Shown here piece after piece: positions 42,962 through 51,789 of a DNA stretch of 64,000 nucleotides (positions are counted from its first letter, which is position 1; every line of letters begins with the position of its first letter). The stretch is taken from assembly GCF_008360935.1 (NCBI RefSeq), contig NZ_SRXO01000011.1, positions 124,001 to 188,000 of the forward strand, given 5' to 3'. The stretch is from Siccirubricoccus phaeus (lineage in GTDB: Bacteria > Pseudomonadota > Alphaproteobacteria > Acetobacterales > Acetobacteraceae). Both the position numbers and the translations under genes were made by a program. The notes beneath the pieces were generated by a model. It did not search any database. It had not been told where the DNA came from and saw nothing but the letters and a program-made list of their open reading frames with translations.

Positions 42962-45781
42962 ATGGCACCGCCCACCCCGACCCGCCGCCACGCCCGCTGG
43001 CCCCTGCTGCTGGCCGGGCTGCTGAGCGCCGGCCTCGCCGCCGCCCCCGCCGCCGCCCAGCCGCTGGAACGCGCCCGCGCCGCCCAGGCCCGCGGCGACA
43101 TGCGCGCGGCGCAGATCGAGCTGCGCAACGCCGTCCGCCAGGAGCCGAATTCCGCCGCCCTGCGCGCCGCCCTCGCCCAGCTCAGCCTTGACATCGGCGA
43201 TGCCGACACGGCGGAGAAGGAAGCCAGGGCGGCAATGGAGCGGGGCTTCGACCCGGCCGCTGGCACCGCCATCGTCATGCGCGCCTACCTCCAGCGCACC
43301 CGCTTCCAGGAGCTGCTGCGGGATTTCCCGATGCCGCCGGACGGCACCCCGCCCGCCCTGGCCGGGGAGGTGGCGGCGCACCGCGCCTTCGCCCTGCTGG
43401 CGACGCGGGAGGTGGAGCAGGCGAAGGCGGCGGTCGCCGAGGCGCTGCGCCTCGCCCCCGGCTCCGCCCAGGCGCATCTCGCCGCTTCCAGCCTGGCCCT
43501 GGCGCAGAACGACAGGCCGGGGGCGATGGCGGCGATCGAGCGCAGTCTGGCGATCGACCCCGATCTGCCGGAAGGCCTGCTGCGCCGCGCCGCCCTGCTG
43601 TTCGACCGTGGCGACCATGCGGAGGCGGTGGCGACGCTCGACCGGCTGCTGGCGAAATGGCCGGCCCAGGTGCAGGGCCGCCTGCTGCGCGCCGAGGTGC
43701 GGCTGCGCGCCGACGACCTGCCGGCGGCGAGGCAGGATGTGGAGGCGGTGCTGCGCGCCGTCGGCAACAACCCGGGCGCCCTTTACCTCCGCGCCGTGCT
43801 GGCGACGCGGGAGCGCGACTGGCGCGGGGCGGATGAGTCGCTGCAGCGCCTCGGCGCCGGCGTGGGGAATTTTCCGGAAGGCTTCCTGGTGCTGGCGACG
43901 GTGAAGCGGGCGCTGGGGCAGAACGCCCAGGCGCTGGACGCCGCCGGGCGCTACGCCGCGCGGCGGCCGGAAGATCCGCGCGGCGCCAAGCTGCTGGCGG
44001 TGATGGAGATGGAGGCCGGCCGGCCGGACGGCGCCATCGGCGCGCTGGAGCGGCTGCTGCAGCGCGGCGCGGTGGATGCGGAGGCGCTGGACATGCTGGG
44101 CCGTGCCCGGGTGGCGGCGGGCCGGCCGCGGGAAGGCGCCCAGGCCTTCGCCCGCGCCGCCGAGCTGGCGCCGGCGGATGCCGGCATCCGTACCCGCCTG
44201 GCTGCGGCGCGGCTGGCCGCGGGCGACACCGACGGCACCGCCGCGGCGGCGGAGGATGCGCTGCGCCTCGCCCCGTCCCAGGCCGGGGCGCGGGAGATGC
44301 TGATGCTGGCCGCCCTCGGCCGCGGCGACCTGGCAGCCGCCGAGGGGGAGCTGGCCCAGCTCGGGCCGGAGGCGCGGGCGGCCGAGGTGCCGGCCACCGT
44401 CGCCGCCATGATCAGGCTGGCCCGGCTGCAGACCGCCGAGGCGCGGGCCGGCTTCGAGGATGTGCTGAAGCGCTTCCCGGAGAGCATCGGCGCCCGGGTG
44501 GGGCTGGCCCGCACCCTGATGGCGCAGGGCGTGGAGGGCGAGCCGGAGCGGCTGCTGGGCGAGGTGCTGCAGCGCCAGCCGAATCATGGCGAGGCGATTT
44601 CCCGGCTGCTGGCGCTGACCGGCGCCGGTGGCTCCCGCGCCCCGGCGGCGCGGCAGGTGCTGCAGCGGGCCCAGGCCGCGGCGCCGGGGGAGCCCGCCCT
44701 GGCGCTGGCCATGGCCCAGGTGCTGCGGAACGCCAATGATGCCGCCGGCGCCGCTGCGCTGCTGGACGGCCCGGCGCTGCGGGTCCCGGGCCGTGGCGTG
44801 GCCCTGCCGCTCGCCCGGTCTCAGGCCTATGCGGCGGCGGAGAAATGGCCGGAGGCGGAGGCCGCTGCCCGCGCCGCCCTGGCCGAGGATGCCAGCAGCG
44901 CCCCGGCGCGGCGCCAATTGGCGGCGCTGCTGGCCCGTGGCGGGGATGCCCAGGGCGCCGAGGCGCTGCTGCAGGAAGGGCTGCGCAGCCAGCCGCGGGA
45001 TGCGCTGCTGCAGCAGGGGCTGATCGGGCTGGTGAACGAGGCCCGCGGCGCCGAGGCGGCGCTGGCGCTGGCCGACCGCATGGGGCAGGACCCGGGGATG
45101 CAGCCGAACGCCCGGCTGCTGAAGCCGGAGCTGCTGCTGAGCCTGCGCCGCCCGCTGGAAGCGGCCCAGGCCTATGCCGCGCAGCTTGCCGCCGTGCCAT
45201 CCGCCAGCCTGGTATTGCGCACCGCCGGCGCCTGGATGGCCGCCGGCCGGCCGGTGGATGCCGAGGCGGTGCTGACGCAATGGCTGCAGCGCGAGCCGGG
45301 CGAGGTGGAGGTGCTGAACCTGCTGGCGCAGATCGACATCGCGGCGGGGCGGACGGAGCTGGCGGAACACCGGCTGAGCGCGGCCCTGCAACGGGCGCCG
45401 AACAACAGCGTGGCGATGAACAACCTGGCCTGGCTGCTGGCGCAGCAGGACAGCCCGGAGGCGGTCGCGCGGGCGCGGGAGCTGGCGGAGCGCGCCTATT
45501 TCCTGCTGCCGACGCCGGAGACCGCCGATACCCTGGGCTGGGTGCTGACCCGGCAGGGCGAGGCGCGGCGCGCGGTGCCGCTGCTGCGGGCCGCCGTCGC
45601 GGTCAGCCGGCGCGGCCCGGCCCAGGATGCCGGCGGCATTTACCGCCTGGCCTTCGCGCTGAAGGAGGCGGGGGACAAGGTGGAGGCGAAGCGGCTGGTC
45701 GATCTGCTGCTGGACCGCATCCCGGCCTTCCCCGAGCGGGCCGAGGCCGAGCGGCTGCGGGGCGAGCTTCTTTCGCCATGA
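42962..45781 (+). CDS. prsT: XrtA/PEP-CTERM system TPR-repeat protein PrsT
   Basis: Large exported TPR protein (TIGR02917-type), 939 residues. Signal peptide at about 1-33 (HARWPLLLAGLLSAGLAAAPAAAQ). The rest is a solenoid of roughly twenty helical repeats with typical positions such as RGDMRAAQIELRNAVRQEPNSAALR and NNSVAMNNLAWLLAQQDSPEAVARARELAERAY. ATG at 42962 follows GCGGAGAATTCAGC. It closes the rightward prs operon after a 145-bp gap. Such proteins probably scaffold export or assembly in the periplasm, but the role is not established. Confidence 0.92.
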   Translation: MAPPTPTRRHARWPLLLAGLLSAGLAAAPAAAQPLERARAAQARGDMRAAQIELRNAVRQEPNSAALRAALAQLSLDIGDADTAEKEARAAMERGFDPAAGTAIVMRAYLQRTRFQELLRDFPMPPDGTPPALAGEVAAHRAFALLATREVEQAKAAVAEALRLAPGSAQAHLAASSLALAQNDRPGAMAAIERSLAIDPDLPEGLLRRAALLFDRGDHAEAVATLDRLLAKWPAQVQGRLLRAEVRLRADDLPAARQDVEAVLRAVGNNPGALYLRAVLATRERDWRGADESLQRLGAGVGNFPEGFLVLATVKRALGQNAQALDAAGRYAARRPEDPRGAKLLAVMEMEAGRPDGAIGALERLLQRGAVDAEALDMLGRARVAAGRPREGAQAFARAAELAPADAGIRTRLAAARLAAGDTDGTAAAAEDALRLAPSQAGAREMLMLAALGRGDLAAAEGELAQLGPEARAAEVPATVAAMIRLARLQTAEARAGFEDVLKRFPESIGARVGLARTLMAQGVEGEPERLLGEVLQRQPNHGEAISRLLALTGAGGSRAPAARQVLQRAQAAAPGEPALALAMAQVLRNANDAAGAAALLDGPALRVPGRGVALPLARSQAYAAAEKWPEAEAAARAALAEDASSAPARRQLAALLARGGDAQGAEALLQEGLRSQPRDALLQQGLIGLVNEARGAEAALALADRMGQDPGMQPNARLLKPELLLSLRRPLEAAQAYAAQLAAVPSASLVLRTAGAWMAAGRPVDAEAVLTQWLQREPGEVEVLNLLAQIDIAAGRTELAEHRLSAALQRAPNNSVAMNNLAWLLAQQDSPEAVARARELAERAYFLLPTPETADTLGWVLTRQGEARRAVPLLRAAVAVSRRGPAQDAGGIYRLAFALKEAGDKVEAKRLVDLLLDRIPAFPERAEAERLRGELLSP

Positions 45782-46287
45782 GCTTCGTTCCCCACGACGT
45801 CGCTGTGCGCCGCCATGGGGGCACGGCCTCGCCCCGGGCGGGCGCTGTGCGCCGCCATGGGGCCCATGAAGGGCTGAATGGCCGGGACCTCGCACAGCCT
45901 GCCGCGGCAAAGCCGCGGCAGGGCAACGGGCGGCGCAGGTGATTGCGGGGGCTGGCTGCCGCCACCGCAACGGCCGTTCCGGCCGGGCGCGGACATGCGC
46001 GCTCGACCTCATCGAGCGTACCTCAAGGTCCAGCCCTGGTGCCGATGCCGGGTCAAGCAACTGTGTCGGCGGTCCAGGGTGAATGGGATTTGGCGATGGC
46101 GTTGAGGTGATGAGGAGGCGTCGCATGCAGGCGATGCGCCGGAGGCGCACCGCGCTCCGCGCGGCGACGTCCTTGACCGGACATCGGCACCATGGCCCGC
46201 GCGAATGGCCGCCTTCGGCCAGCGGCGATAGACGGGGGGCCTGGAGCACCCGGCGCAATGCTGCGCCGCGGCAGGGGTTTTTTCCGC
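45782..46287. repeat. Repeat-rich prsT-rpsA spacer (family D copy 3 and a distant inverted repeat)
   Basis: The block 45893-45940 (CGCACAGCCTGCCGCGGCAA...) repeats that near 7150. A spaced inverted repeat pairs 46037-46057 (TGGTGCCGATGCCGGGTCAAG) with 46172-46192 (CTTGACCGGACATCGGCACCA), 20 of 21 bases complementary, enclosing 114 bp. The enclosed short frame rich in Arg codons has no recognised product. No gene is supported in the spacer (45782-46514, 733 bp). Confidence 0.6.
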
Positions 46288-46316
46288 TTGACCCAAGCGC
46301 GTCAAAGGATTAGCGA
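46288..46316 (+). promoter_or_regulatory. Candidate promoter for rpsA
   Basis: TTGACC at 46288-46293, 17-base spacer, TAGCGA at 46311-46316. The -35 is close to consensus; the -10 is weak. It would leave a leader of about 190 bases before the rpsA start. Confidence 0.35.
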
Positions 46317-46514
46317 CTCCGCCGGCGGCATGTAACCGCCACGCCCGCCCCCAGGCGGGCCGGGATGGGACGGGCCGTGACACCGCCCAGCAATCCGGGT
46401 CCCTCGGCACCTTTCGCAGCCCGCCGGACCAAGCCGTGCCCGCGTCAGGCGGGGGCGCAAGACACTGACCCGCTCTTTACCGAAGGGCGGGCCCTTCCAG
46501 GAACCAGAGACCGC

Positions 46515-48233
46515 ATGGCATCCGCCACAACCCTCGCGCATGACGCGGGGACCGAAGACTTTGCCGCCCTCCTCGACGCCACCCTCGGCCCCGATACCGG
46601 CTTCGCCGGCTCCGTGGTCTCCGGCCGGGTCATCCGCGTGGATGACGATTTCGCCGTCGTCGATGTCGGGCTGAAGAGCGAGGGGCGCGTCCCCCTCAAG
46701 GAATTCGCCCCGCAGGGGCAGAAGCCGGAAGTGAAGCCCGGCGACGTCATCGAACTCTTCGTCGAGCGCTATGAGGACCGGGACGGCTCCATCGTCCTGT
46801 CGCGCGAGAAGGCGCGGCGCGAGGAGGCCTGGACCAACCTCGAAAAGGCCTACCAGGCCAACCAGCGCGTCAACGGCGTGATCTTCGGCCGGGTCAAGGG
46901 TGGCTTCACCGTCGATCTCGGCGGTGCGGTGGCCTTCCTCCCGGGCTCCCAGGTCGATATCCGCCCGGTGCGCGATGTCGGGCCGCTGATGGGCAGCCCG
47001 CAGCCCTTCCAGATCCTCAAGATGGACCGCGCCCGCGGCAACATCGTGGTCAGCCGCCGCGCTGTCCTCGAGGAGACCCGTGCGGAGCAGCGCTCCGAGC
47101 TGATCCAGGGCCTGAAGGAGGGCATGATCCTCGACGGCGTGGTGAAGAACATCACCGACTACGGCGCCTTCGTCGACCTCGGCGGCGTGGACGGGCTGCT
47201 ACACGTCACCGACATCGCCTGGCGCCGCATCAACCACCCGTCCGAGGCCCTGACCATCGGCCAGCCGGTGAAGGTGCAGGTCATCCGCTTCAACTCGGAG
47301 ACCCAGCGCATCAGCCTCGGCATGAAGCAGCTCATGTCCGACCCGTGGGATGGCGTCGCCATCAAATACCCGGTCGGCGCCAAGTTCAGCGGCCGCGTCA
47401 CCAACATCACCGACTACGGCGCCTTCGTGGAGCTGGAGCCGGGGGTCGAGGGCCTGGTCCACGTCTCCGAGATGAGCTGGACCAAGAAGAACGTCCATCC
47501 GGGCAAGATCGTCGCCACCTCCCAGGAAGTGGACGTGATGATCCTCGATGTGGACGAGCCGAAGCGCCGCATCTCGCTCGGCCTGAAGCAGGCCCAGGGC
47601 AACCCCTGGGAGCTGTTCCTCGAGGCCCATCCGCCGGGCTCCGAGGTCGAGGGCGAGATCCGGAACATCACCGAATTCGGCCTCTTCATCGGGATCGGCC
47701 CGGATATCGACGGCATGGTGCACATGTCCGACATCTCCTGGGACGAGGCCGGCGAGGCGGCCATGGCCCATTACGAGAAGGGCCAGGTGGTCAAGGCCAA
47801 GGTGCTGGATGTTGACGTCGAGAAGGAGCGCATCTCCCTCGGCATCAAGCAGCTCCAGGCGGATCCGGCGGCCGAGGTGCTGGACAAGGTCAAGAAGAAC
47901 GACATCGTCACCTGCGTCGTCACCGCCGTGCAGGCGAATGGCATCGAGGTGAAGGTGGAGGATGTGCTGACCGGCTTCATCCGCCGCGCCGAGCTGGCCC
48001 GCGACCGCGGCGACCAGCGCCCCGAGAAATTCGCGGTGGGCGAGAAGGTGGATGCCAAGGTCGTCGCCGTGGACCGCGCTGCCCGCCGGCTCTCCCTGAC
48101 CATCAAGGGCAAGGAGATCGAGGAGGAGCGCGAGGCGATGAAGGAGTACGGCTCGACCGACTCCGGCGCGTCGCTGGGCGACATCCTGGGTGCCGCCATC
48201 CGCCGCCGCCGCGAGATGGCCGGCGAGGAATAA
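46515..48233 (+). CDS. rpsA: 30S ribosomal protein S1
   Basis: mRNA-binding ribosomal protein with six S1 (OB-fold) domains, 572 residues, the standard alphaproteobacterial length. Domain starts can be followed at about 34, 118, 205, 290, 377 and 464, with repeated ITDYGAFVDLGGVDGLLHVTD and ITDYGAFVELEPGVEGLVHVSE patterns. ATG at 46515 gives MASATTLAHD; the longer upstream frame lacks S1 features and was rejected. A strong terminator follows. cmk, the usual upstream neighbour, is absent; prsT occupies that side. Confidence 0.97.
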   Translation: MASATTLAHDAGTEDFAALLDATLGPDTGFAGSVVSGRVIRVDDDFAVVDVGLKSEGRVPLKEFAPQGQKPEVKPGDVIELFVERYEDRDGSIVLSREKARREEAWTNLEKAYQANQRVNGVIFGRVKGGFTVDLGGAVAFLPGSQVDIRPVRDVGPLMGSPQPFQILKMDRARGNIVVSRRAVLEETRAEQRSELIQGLKEGMILDGVVKNITDYGAFVDLGGVDGLLHVTDIAWRRINHPSEALTIGQPVKVQVIRFNSETQRISLGMKQLMSDPWDGVAIKYPVGAKFSGRVTNITDYGAFVELEPGVEGLVHVSEMSWTKKNVHPGKIVATSQEVDVMILDVDEPKRRISLGLKQAQGNPWELFLEAHPPGSEVEGEIRNITEFGLFIGIGPDIDGMVHMSDISWDEAGEAAMAHYEKGQVVKAKVLDVDVEKERISLGIKQLQADPAAEVLDKVKKNDIVTCVVTAVQANGIEVKVEDVLTGFIRRAELARDRGDQRPEKFAVGEKVDAKVVAVDRAARRLSLTIKGKEIEEEREAMKEYGSTDSGASLGDILGAAIRRRREMAGEE

Positions 48234-48262
48234 GCCGGGCGCCCTTCGGGGGCCTGGGGAAG

Positions 48263-48293
48263 CGGCCGGCGGGGCGACCCGCCGGCCGTTTTT
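48263..48293 (+). terminator. Rho-independent terminator after rpsA
   Basis: Perfect 11-bp stem (48263-48273 CGGCCGGCGGG with 48278-48288) and 4-base loop, followed by TTTTT at 48289-48293. It lies 30 bases after the rpsA stop. It is the clearest intrinsic terminator in the window. Confidence 0.92.
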
Positions 48294-48320
48294 CGTTTGG
48301 GAGAAGTGGCTGCTTGCTTA

Positions 48321-48400
48321 CTGGTGTCCCGATTCCGCAGTCCTGCGGACGTCGTTCTCGGGCCACTGGCTTGTGTTTTCAGCGGCCTGCTTGTTTGCGC
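48321..48400. repeat. CTAG-type intergenic element, family B copy 4 (partial)
   Basis: CTGGTGTCCCGATTCCGCAGTCCTGCGGACGTCG...GGCCACTGGCTTGTGTTTTCAGCGGCCTGCTTG, after which similarity stops near 48395. It matches the first two thirds of the 16208-16329 element in reverse. The remaining spacer to 48602 shows no recognised feature. Confidence 0.72.
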
Positions 48401-48602
48401 CATGCGCGGTGGGGCGATCCGGGTCATCACGCTCCGGAGGACGAGGCGGAATGAAAGAGAGCACTACCAGGCGCCGCCGGGGTCCGGGGCCCTCCCCGGC
48501 GGGCGTTGGCGCCGCTGCCGCCGGCGGGGCCCGGGGCGAAGCGCCCAGCCGTTGCCCTTGGCCCCCCGCCACCCAACATCCCGCCGAAACGCCGGAACCC
48601 GC

Positions 48603-49517
48603 ATGTCCCTCGATGCCGACCTGCTGATCGACCGCCGCCGCCTGAAGCGCCGCCTCGCCTTCTGGCGCACCCTGGCCGTCCTGCTGCTGCTCGCCGGCGT
48701 CCTCGCCGTCGCCGCCCGCCAGGCGAACCTTCCCTTCCCCTCCCGGGACCATGTCGCCCGCCTTGCCGTCCAGGGCTTCATCGGCGATGACCGCAAGCTG
48801 TTCGAGGCGCTGGAGGCGCTGGGCGAGGACCGTTCCACCCGCGCCCTCATCCTCGCCATCGACAGCCCCGGCGGCAGCGTCGGCGGCGGGGAGGCGCTGT
48901 ACGGCGCGCTGAACCGCCTCCGCGAGAAGAAGCCCGTCGTTGCCGTCATGCGCGGCACCGCCGCCTCCGCCGCCTATATGGCCGCGCTGGGGACGGACCG
49001 GATCTTCGCCCGGGATTCCACCGTCACCGGCTCCATCGGCGTGCTGCTGCAATCGGTCGAGGCCTCGGAGCTCGCCGCCCGGCTCGGCATCCGCGGCGAG
49101 ACCATCGTCTCCGGCCCGCTGAAGGACCAGCCCAACCCCCTCCACCCCCTCAGCCCGGAGGGGCGCGCCGCCCTGCAGGCGGTGGTGCAGGACATGTACG
49201 AGCAGTTCCTCGCCAAGGTTATCGCCGCCCGCCGCCTGCCGGAGCCCAAGGCCCGGGCGCTGGCCGATGGCCGCGTCTTCACCGGCCGCCAGGCCCTGGC
49301 GGAAGGGCTGATCGACGCCATCGGCGGGGAGGCCGAGGCCCGCGCCTGGCTGGCCGCCGAGCGCCAGGTGCCGGCCGAGCTGCCGGTGCGGGAGGTGGAG
49401 ACCCGCGGCCCCGCCCAGCGCCTGTTCGGCGCCCTGTTCCATGGATTGTGGAAAACCGTGATTTCAGAATGGGTTGGCGTTGACGGGCCGCGCCTGCTCT
49501 GGCAGCTTCCCCGGTGA
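48603..49517 (+). CDS. sppA: Signal peptide peptidase SppA (short form)
   Basis: Inner-membrane serine protease that degrades released signal peptides, 304 residues, the short single-domain form. One N-terminal membrane segment at about 20-38. Catalytic Ser122 in RGTAASAAYMAA and general-base Lys174 in SGPLKDQPNPL, with SPGG at 88-91 and GSIGVLLQ at 143-150. ATG at 48603 gives a cytoplasmic N-terminus typical of the family; no strong ribosome-binding site. It precedes ihfB by 21 bases in the conserved rpsA-sppA-ihfB order. Confidence 0.93.
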   Translation: MSLDADLLIDRRRLKRRLAFWRTLAVLLLLAGVLAVAARQANLPFPSRDHVARLAVQGFIGDDRKLFEALEALGEDRSTRALILAIDSPGGSVGGGEALYGALNRLREKKPVVAVMRGTAASAAYMAALGTDRIFARDSTVTGSIGVLLQSVEASELAARLGIRGETIVSGPLKDQPNPLHPLSPEGRAALQAVVQDMYEQFLAKVIAARRLPEPKARALADGRVFTGRQALAEGLIDAIGGEAEARAWLAAERQVPAELPVREVETRGPAQRLFGALFHGLWKTVISEWVGVDGPRLLWQLPR

Positions 49518-49538
49518 GGGAGATTGGGGACGGGCGCC

Positions 49539-49856
49539 ATGACGAAGAGCGAGCTGATCGCGCAATTGGCGGCGGAGAATCCGCATCTGCGCCAGCCGGA
49601 TATCGAGCTGATCGTGGCGACGATCTTCGAGGAAATCACCGCGGCCCTGGCGCGCGGGGATCGGGTGGAGCTGCGCGGCTTCGGCGCCTTCTCCGCCAAG
49701 CAGCGGGACCCGCGCACCGGCCGCAACCCGCGCACCGGGGCGGCCGTGCCGGTGGCCGGCAAGGCCGTGCCCTATTTCAAGCCGGGGAAGGAGCTGCGGG
49801 AGCGGGTGAATGGCGGTGAACCGCAGGCGCCCCTGCGCGCCCGGGCGGCGGAGTAG
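49539..49856 (+). CDS. ihfB: Integration host factor subunit beta
   Basis: DNA-bending protein of the HU/IHF family, 105 residues. [17 protein letters not shown] at the N-terminus, [25 protein letters not shown] covering the beta-ribbon arm (RNPRTG), and [18 protein letters not shown] at 49539 was chosen over the in-frame TTG at 49524 because it matches the family start. It works as a heterodimer with IhfA, encoded elsewhere. IHF commonly assists sigma-54 promoters, so it may serve PrsR-controlled genes (inference). lapA begins 3 bases downstream. Confidence 0.94.
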   Translation: MTKSELIAQLAAENPHLRQPDIELIVATIFEEITAALARGDRVELRGFGAFSAKQRDPRTGRNPRTGAAVPVAGKAVPYFKPGKELRERVNGGEPQAPLRARAAE

Positions 49857-49859
49857 CGC

Positions 49860-50213
49860 ATGGTCCGGCTGATCCTGCTGGCGCCGCTGCTCATCCTGCT
49901 GGTGCTGTTCGGGCTCTCGAACCGGGAGGAGGTGGCGCTGCGCCTCTGGCCCTTCGACCTCGCCTGGGCGGCGCCGCTTTCCGTCGCGGTGCTGCTGATC
50001 GCGGCGGTGTTCTTCCTGTTCGGCGCCTTCATCGCCTGGGCGGCGGCGCTGCCCTATCGGCGGCGGGCGAAGGCGCTGGAGAACACGACGCGCATCCTGG
50101 AGCGGGAGCTGGCCGAGCTGCGCGCCAGGGAAGCGCGGCAGTTGGGCCCGGTGCCGCCGCCGGCCAATGGCGCGGCCAATGGGGTGGTGCGGCTCTCCCG
50201 CCCCGCCGCCTGA
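49860..50213 (+). CDS. lapA: LapA family (DUF1049) membrane protein
   Basis: 117-residue inner-membrane protein of the LapA/YciS family, linked in E. coli to regulation of LPS synthesis. Two membrane segments at about 2-20 and 38-62 with FGLSNREEVALRLWPFDLAWAAPL between them, then a cytosolic coiled coil (RRRAKALENTTRILERELAELRAREA). The start follows GGCGGAGTAGCGC. Placed between ihfB and pyrF as in many Proteobacteria. Confidence 0.87.
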   Translation: MVRLILLAPLLILLVLFGLSNREEVALRLWPFDLAWAAPLSVAVLLIAAVFFLFGAFIAWAAALPYRRRAKALENTTRILERELAELRAREARQLGPVPPPANGAANGVVRLSRPAA

Positions 50214-50222
50214 GCCAGGCCC

Positions 50223-50936
50223 GTGCTGCCCCGCCCGCGGAGCGCTGCCGCCCGGATCATCCCGGCGATCGATACGCCGGACGCGGCGCGGGCCGTGGCG
50301 CTGGCCGCGGCGCTGGGGCCGGGCAGCGGCGCGGTGAAATTGGGGCTGGAGCTGTTCACCGCTGCGGGGCCGGAGGCGGTGCGGCGCGTGACGCCGCTGG
50401 CGCCGGTCTTCCTCGACCTGAAGCTGCATGACATTCCGAACACCGTGGCTGGCGCGGTGCGCAGCCTGCTGCCGCTGCGGCCGGCGATGCTGACGCTGCA
50501 TGCGGCGGGCGGCGCGGCGATGCTGGCCGCGGCGCGGGAGGCGGCGGAGGCGGCCGGCGAGGCGCGGCCCATCCTGCTGGCGGTCACCGTGCTGACCAGC
50601 CTGGATGCGGCGGCGCTGTCCGAGACCGGCGTTGCCGGCGGGCCGGTGCAGCAGGTGCTGCGCCTGGCGCGGCTGGCGCTCTCCGCCGGGGTGGATGGGC
50701 TGGTCTGCTCGCCGCGGGAGGTGGGGCCGATCCGCGACGCCTTCGGGCAAACGCCGCTGCTGGTGGTGCCCGGCCTGCGGCCGGCCGGCAGCGCGGCCGG
50801 CGACCAGGCCCGCACCGCGACGCCGGCAGAGGCGGTGGCGGCGGGCGCGGATTGGCTGGTGATCGGCCGGCCCATCACCGGCGCGGCGGACCCGGTTGCG
50901 GCGCTGGCGGAGATCGCGGCGGGGCTGCCGGGATGA
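50223..50936 (+). CDS. pyrF: Orotidine 5'-phosphate decarboxylase
   Basis: Last step of UMP synthesis; TIM-barrel of 237 residues. Active-site [13 protein letters not shown] holds the Asp-Lys-x-x-Asp set, preceded by [18 protein letters not shown] and [43 protein letters not shown] carry the phosphate-binding end. Start is GTG at 50223 with no strong ribosome-binding site. Its stop overlaps the trpF start (ATGA), so translation is coupled. Confidence 0.94.
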   Translation: MLPRPRSAAARIIPAIDTPDAARAVALAAALGPGSGAVKLGLELFTAAGPEAVRRVTPLAPVFLDLKLHDIPNTVAGAVRSLLPLRPAMLTLHAAGGAAMLAAAREAAEAAGEARPILLAVTVLTSLDAAALSETGVAGGPVQQVLRLARLALSAGVDGLVCSPREVGPIRDAFGQTPLLVVPGLRPAGSAAGDQARTATPAEAVAAGADWLVIGRPITGAADPVAALAEIAAGLPG

Positions 50937-51571
50937 CGCTGGTCAAAATCTGCGGGGTGAATGATGCGGCGGGGTTCGACGCCGCGGTGGCGGCGGGCGC
51001 CGATCTGCTGGGCTTCGTCTTTTACCCGCCCTCGCCCCGGGCGGTGACGCCGGCGGTGGCGGCCGGGCTCTCCGCCCGGGCGGCGGGCGGGCCGCTGCGC
51101 ACCGGGCTGTTCGTGGACCCCGAGGACGCGCTGATCGAGGCGGTGCTGGCGGCGCTGAAGCTGGACCTCATCCAGCTTCACGGGGCCGAGGACCCGGCGC
51201 GGGTGGCGGCGATCAAGGCGCGCTTCGGCCTGCCGGTGATGAAGGCGCTGGGCATCGCGGCGCCGGAGGATCTGGCGGTGCTGGAGGCGTTCGCGCCCGT
51301 CGCGGACCGCTTCCTGCTGGACGCCAAGCCGCCGCCCGGGGCGAGCCTGCCCGGTGGCAATGCCGCGCCCTTCGACTGGCGGCTGACGGCGGGGCGGGTG
51401 ATCCCCCGCCCCTGGCTGCTGGCGGGCGGGCTGACGCCGGAGAGCGTGGCGGAGGCGCTGCGGCAGAGCGGCGCGCCGGGGGTGGACGTGTCCTCCGGCG
51501 TGGAGCGGGCGCGGGGGGTGAAGGATCCGGCGCGGATCAGGGAATTCGTGGCGGCGGCCAGGGGCGGATGA
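50933..51571 (+). CDS. trpF: Phosphoribosylanthranilate isomerase
   Basis: Tryptophan synthesis enzyme (PRA to CdRP), 212 residues, TIM-barrel. General base Cys7 in [43 protein letters not shown], acid Asp in LLDAKPPPG, and [15 protein letters not shown] ... [16 protein letters not shown]. Overlaps pyrF by four bases. trpB and trpA, which often follow in alphaproteobacteria, are not present; a repeat and a lipid kinase gene follow. Confidence 0.95.
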   Translation: MTLVKICGVNDAAGFDAAVAAGADLLGFVFYPPSPRAVTPAVAAGLSARAAGGPLRTGLFVDPEDALIEAVLAALKLDLIQLHGAEDPARVAAIKARFGLPVMKALGIAAPEDLAVLEAFAPVADRFLLDAKPPPGASLPGGNAAPFDWRLTAGRVIPRPWLLAGGLTPESVAEALRQSGAPGVDVSSGVERARGVKDPARIREFVAAARGG

Positions 51572-51604
51572 GGGAGAAACGGAAAAAGAACAAGGCGGAA
51601 GATC

Positions 51605-51785
51605 GGGGGCTTTGACCCCGGCCGCCTCCGGGGACGGGAGCCCCTCCCCGGACCCCGGCCGAGTTCCAGCCCTGCCGTTTGAACCGGCGGACTCAGGGCG
51701 GGGTCCGGGGGGAAACCTTGCCGGCAGTGCCGGCAACCCCGGGGGGGTGCAGGGGGCAGCGCGCCTGCCGGGGGGAGGAACCCCC
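51605..51785. repeat. Intergenic hairpin-rich repeat, family R copy 5
   Basis: Contains GGGGACGGGAGCCCCTCCCC, the core GCCGTTTGAACCGGCGGACTC, GGGGTCCGGGGGGAAACC and GCCGGCAGTGCCGGC. It lies between convergent trpF and the lipid kinase gene. Confidence 0.7.
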
Positions 51786-51789
51786 GTCT

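Noticed and set aside
46083-46313. Arg-rich short open frame in the prsT-rpsA spacer
   Set aside because: It overlaps an inverted repeat, has no family resemblance and no good ribosome-binding site.
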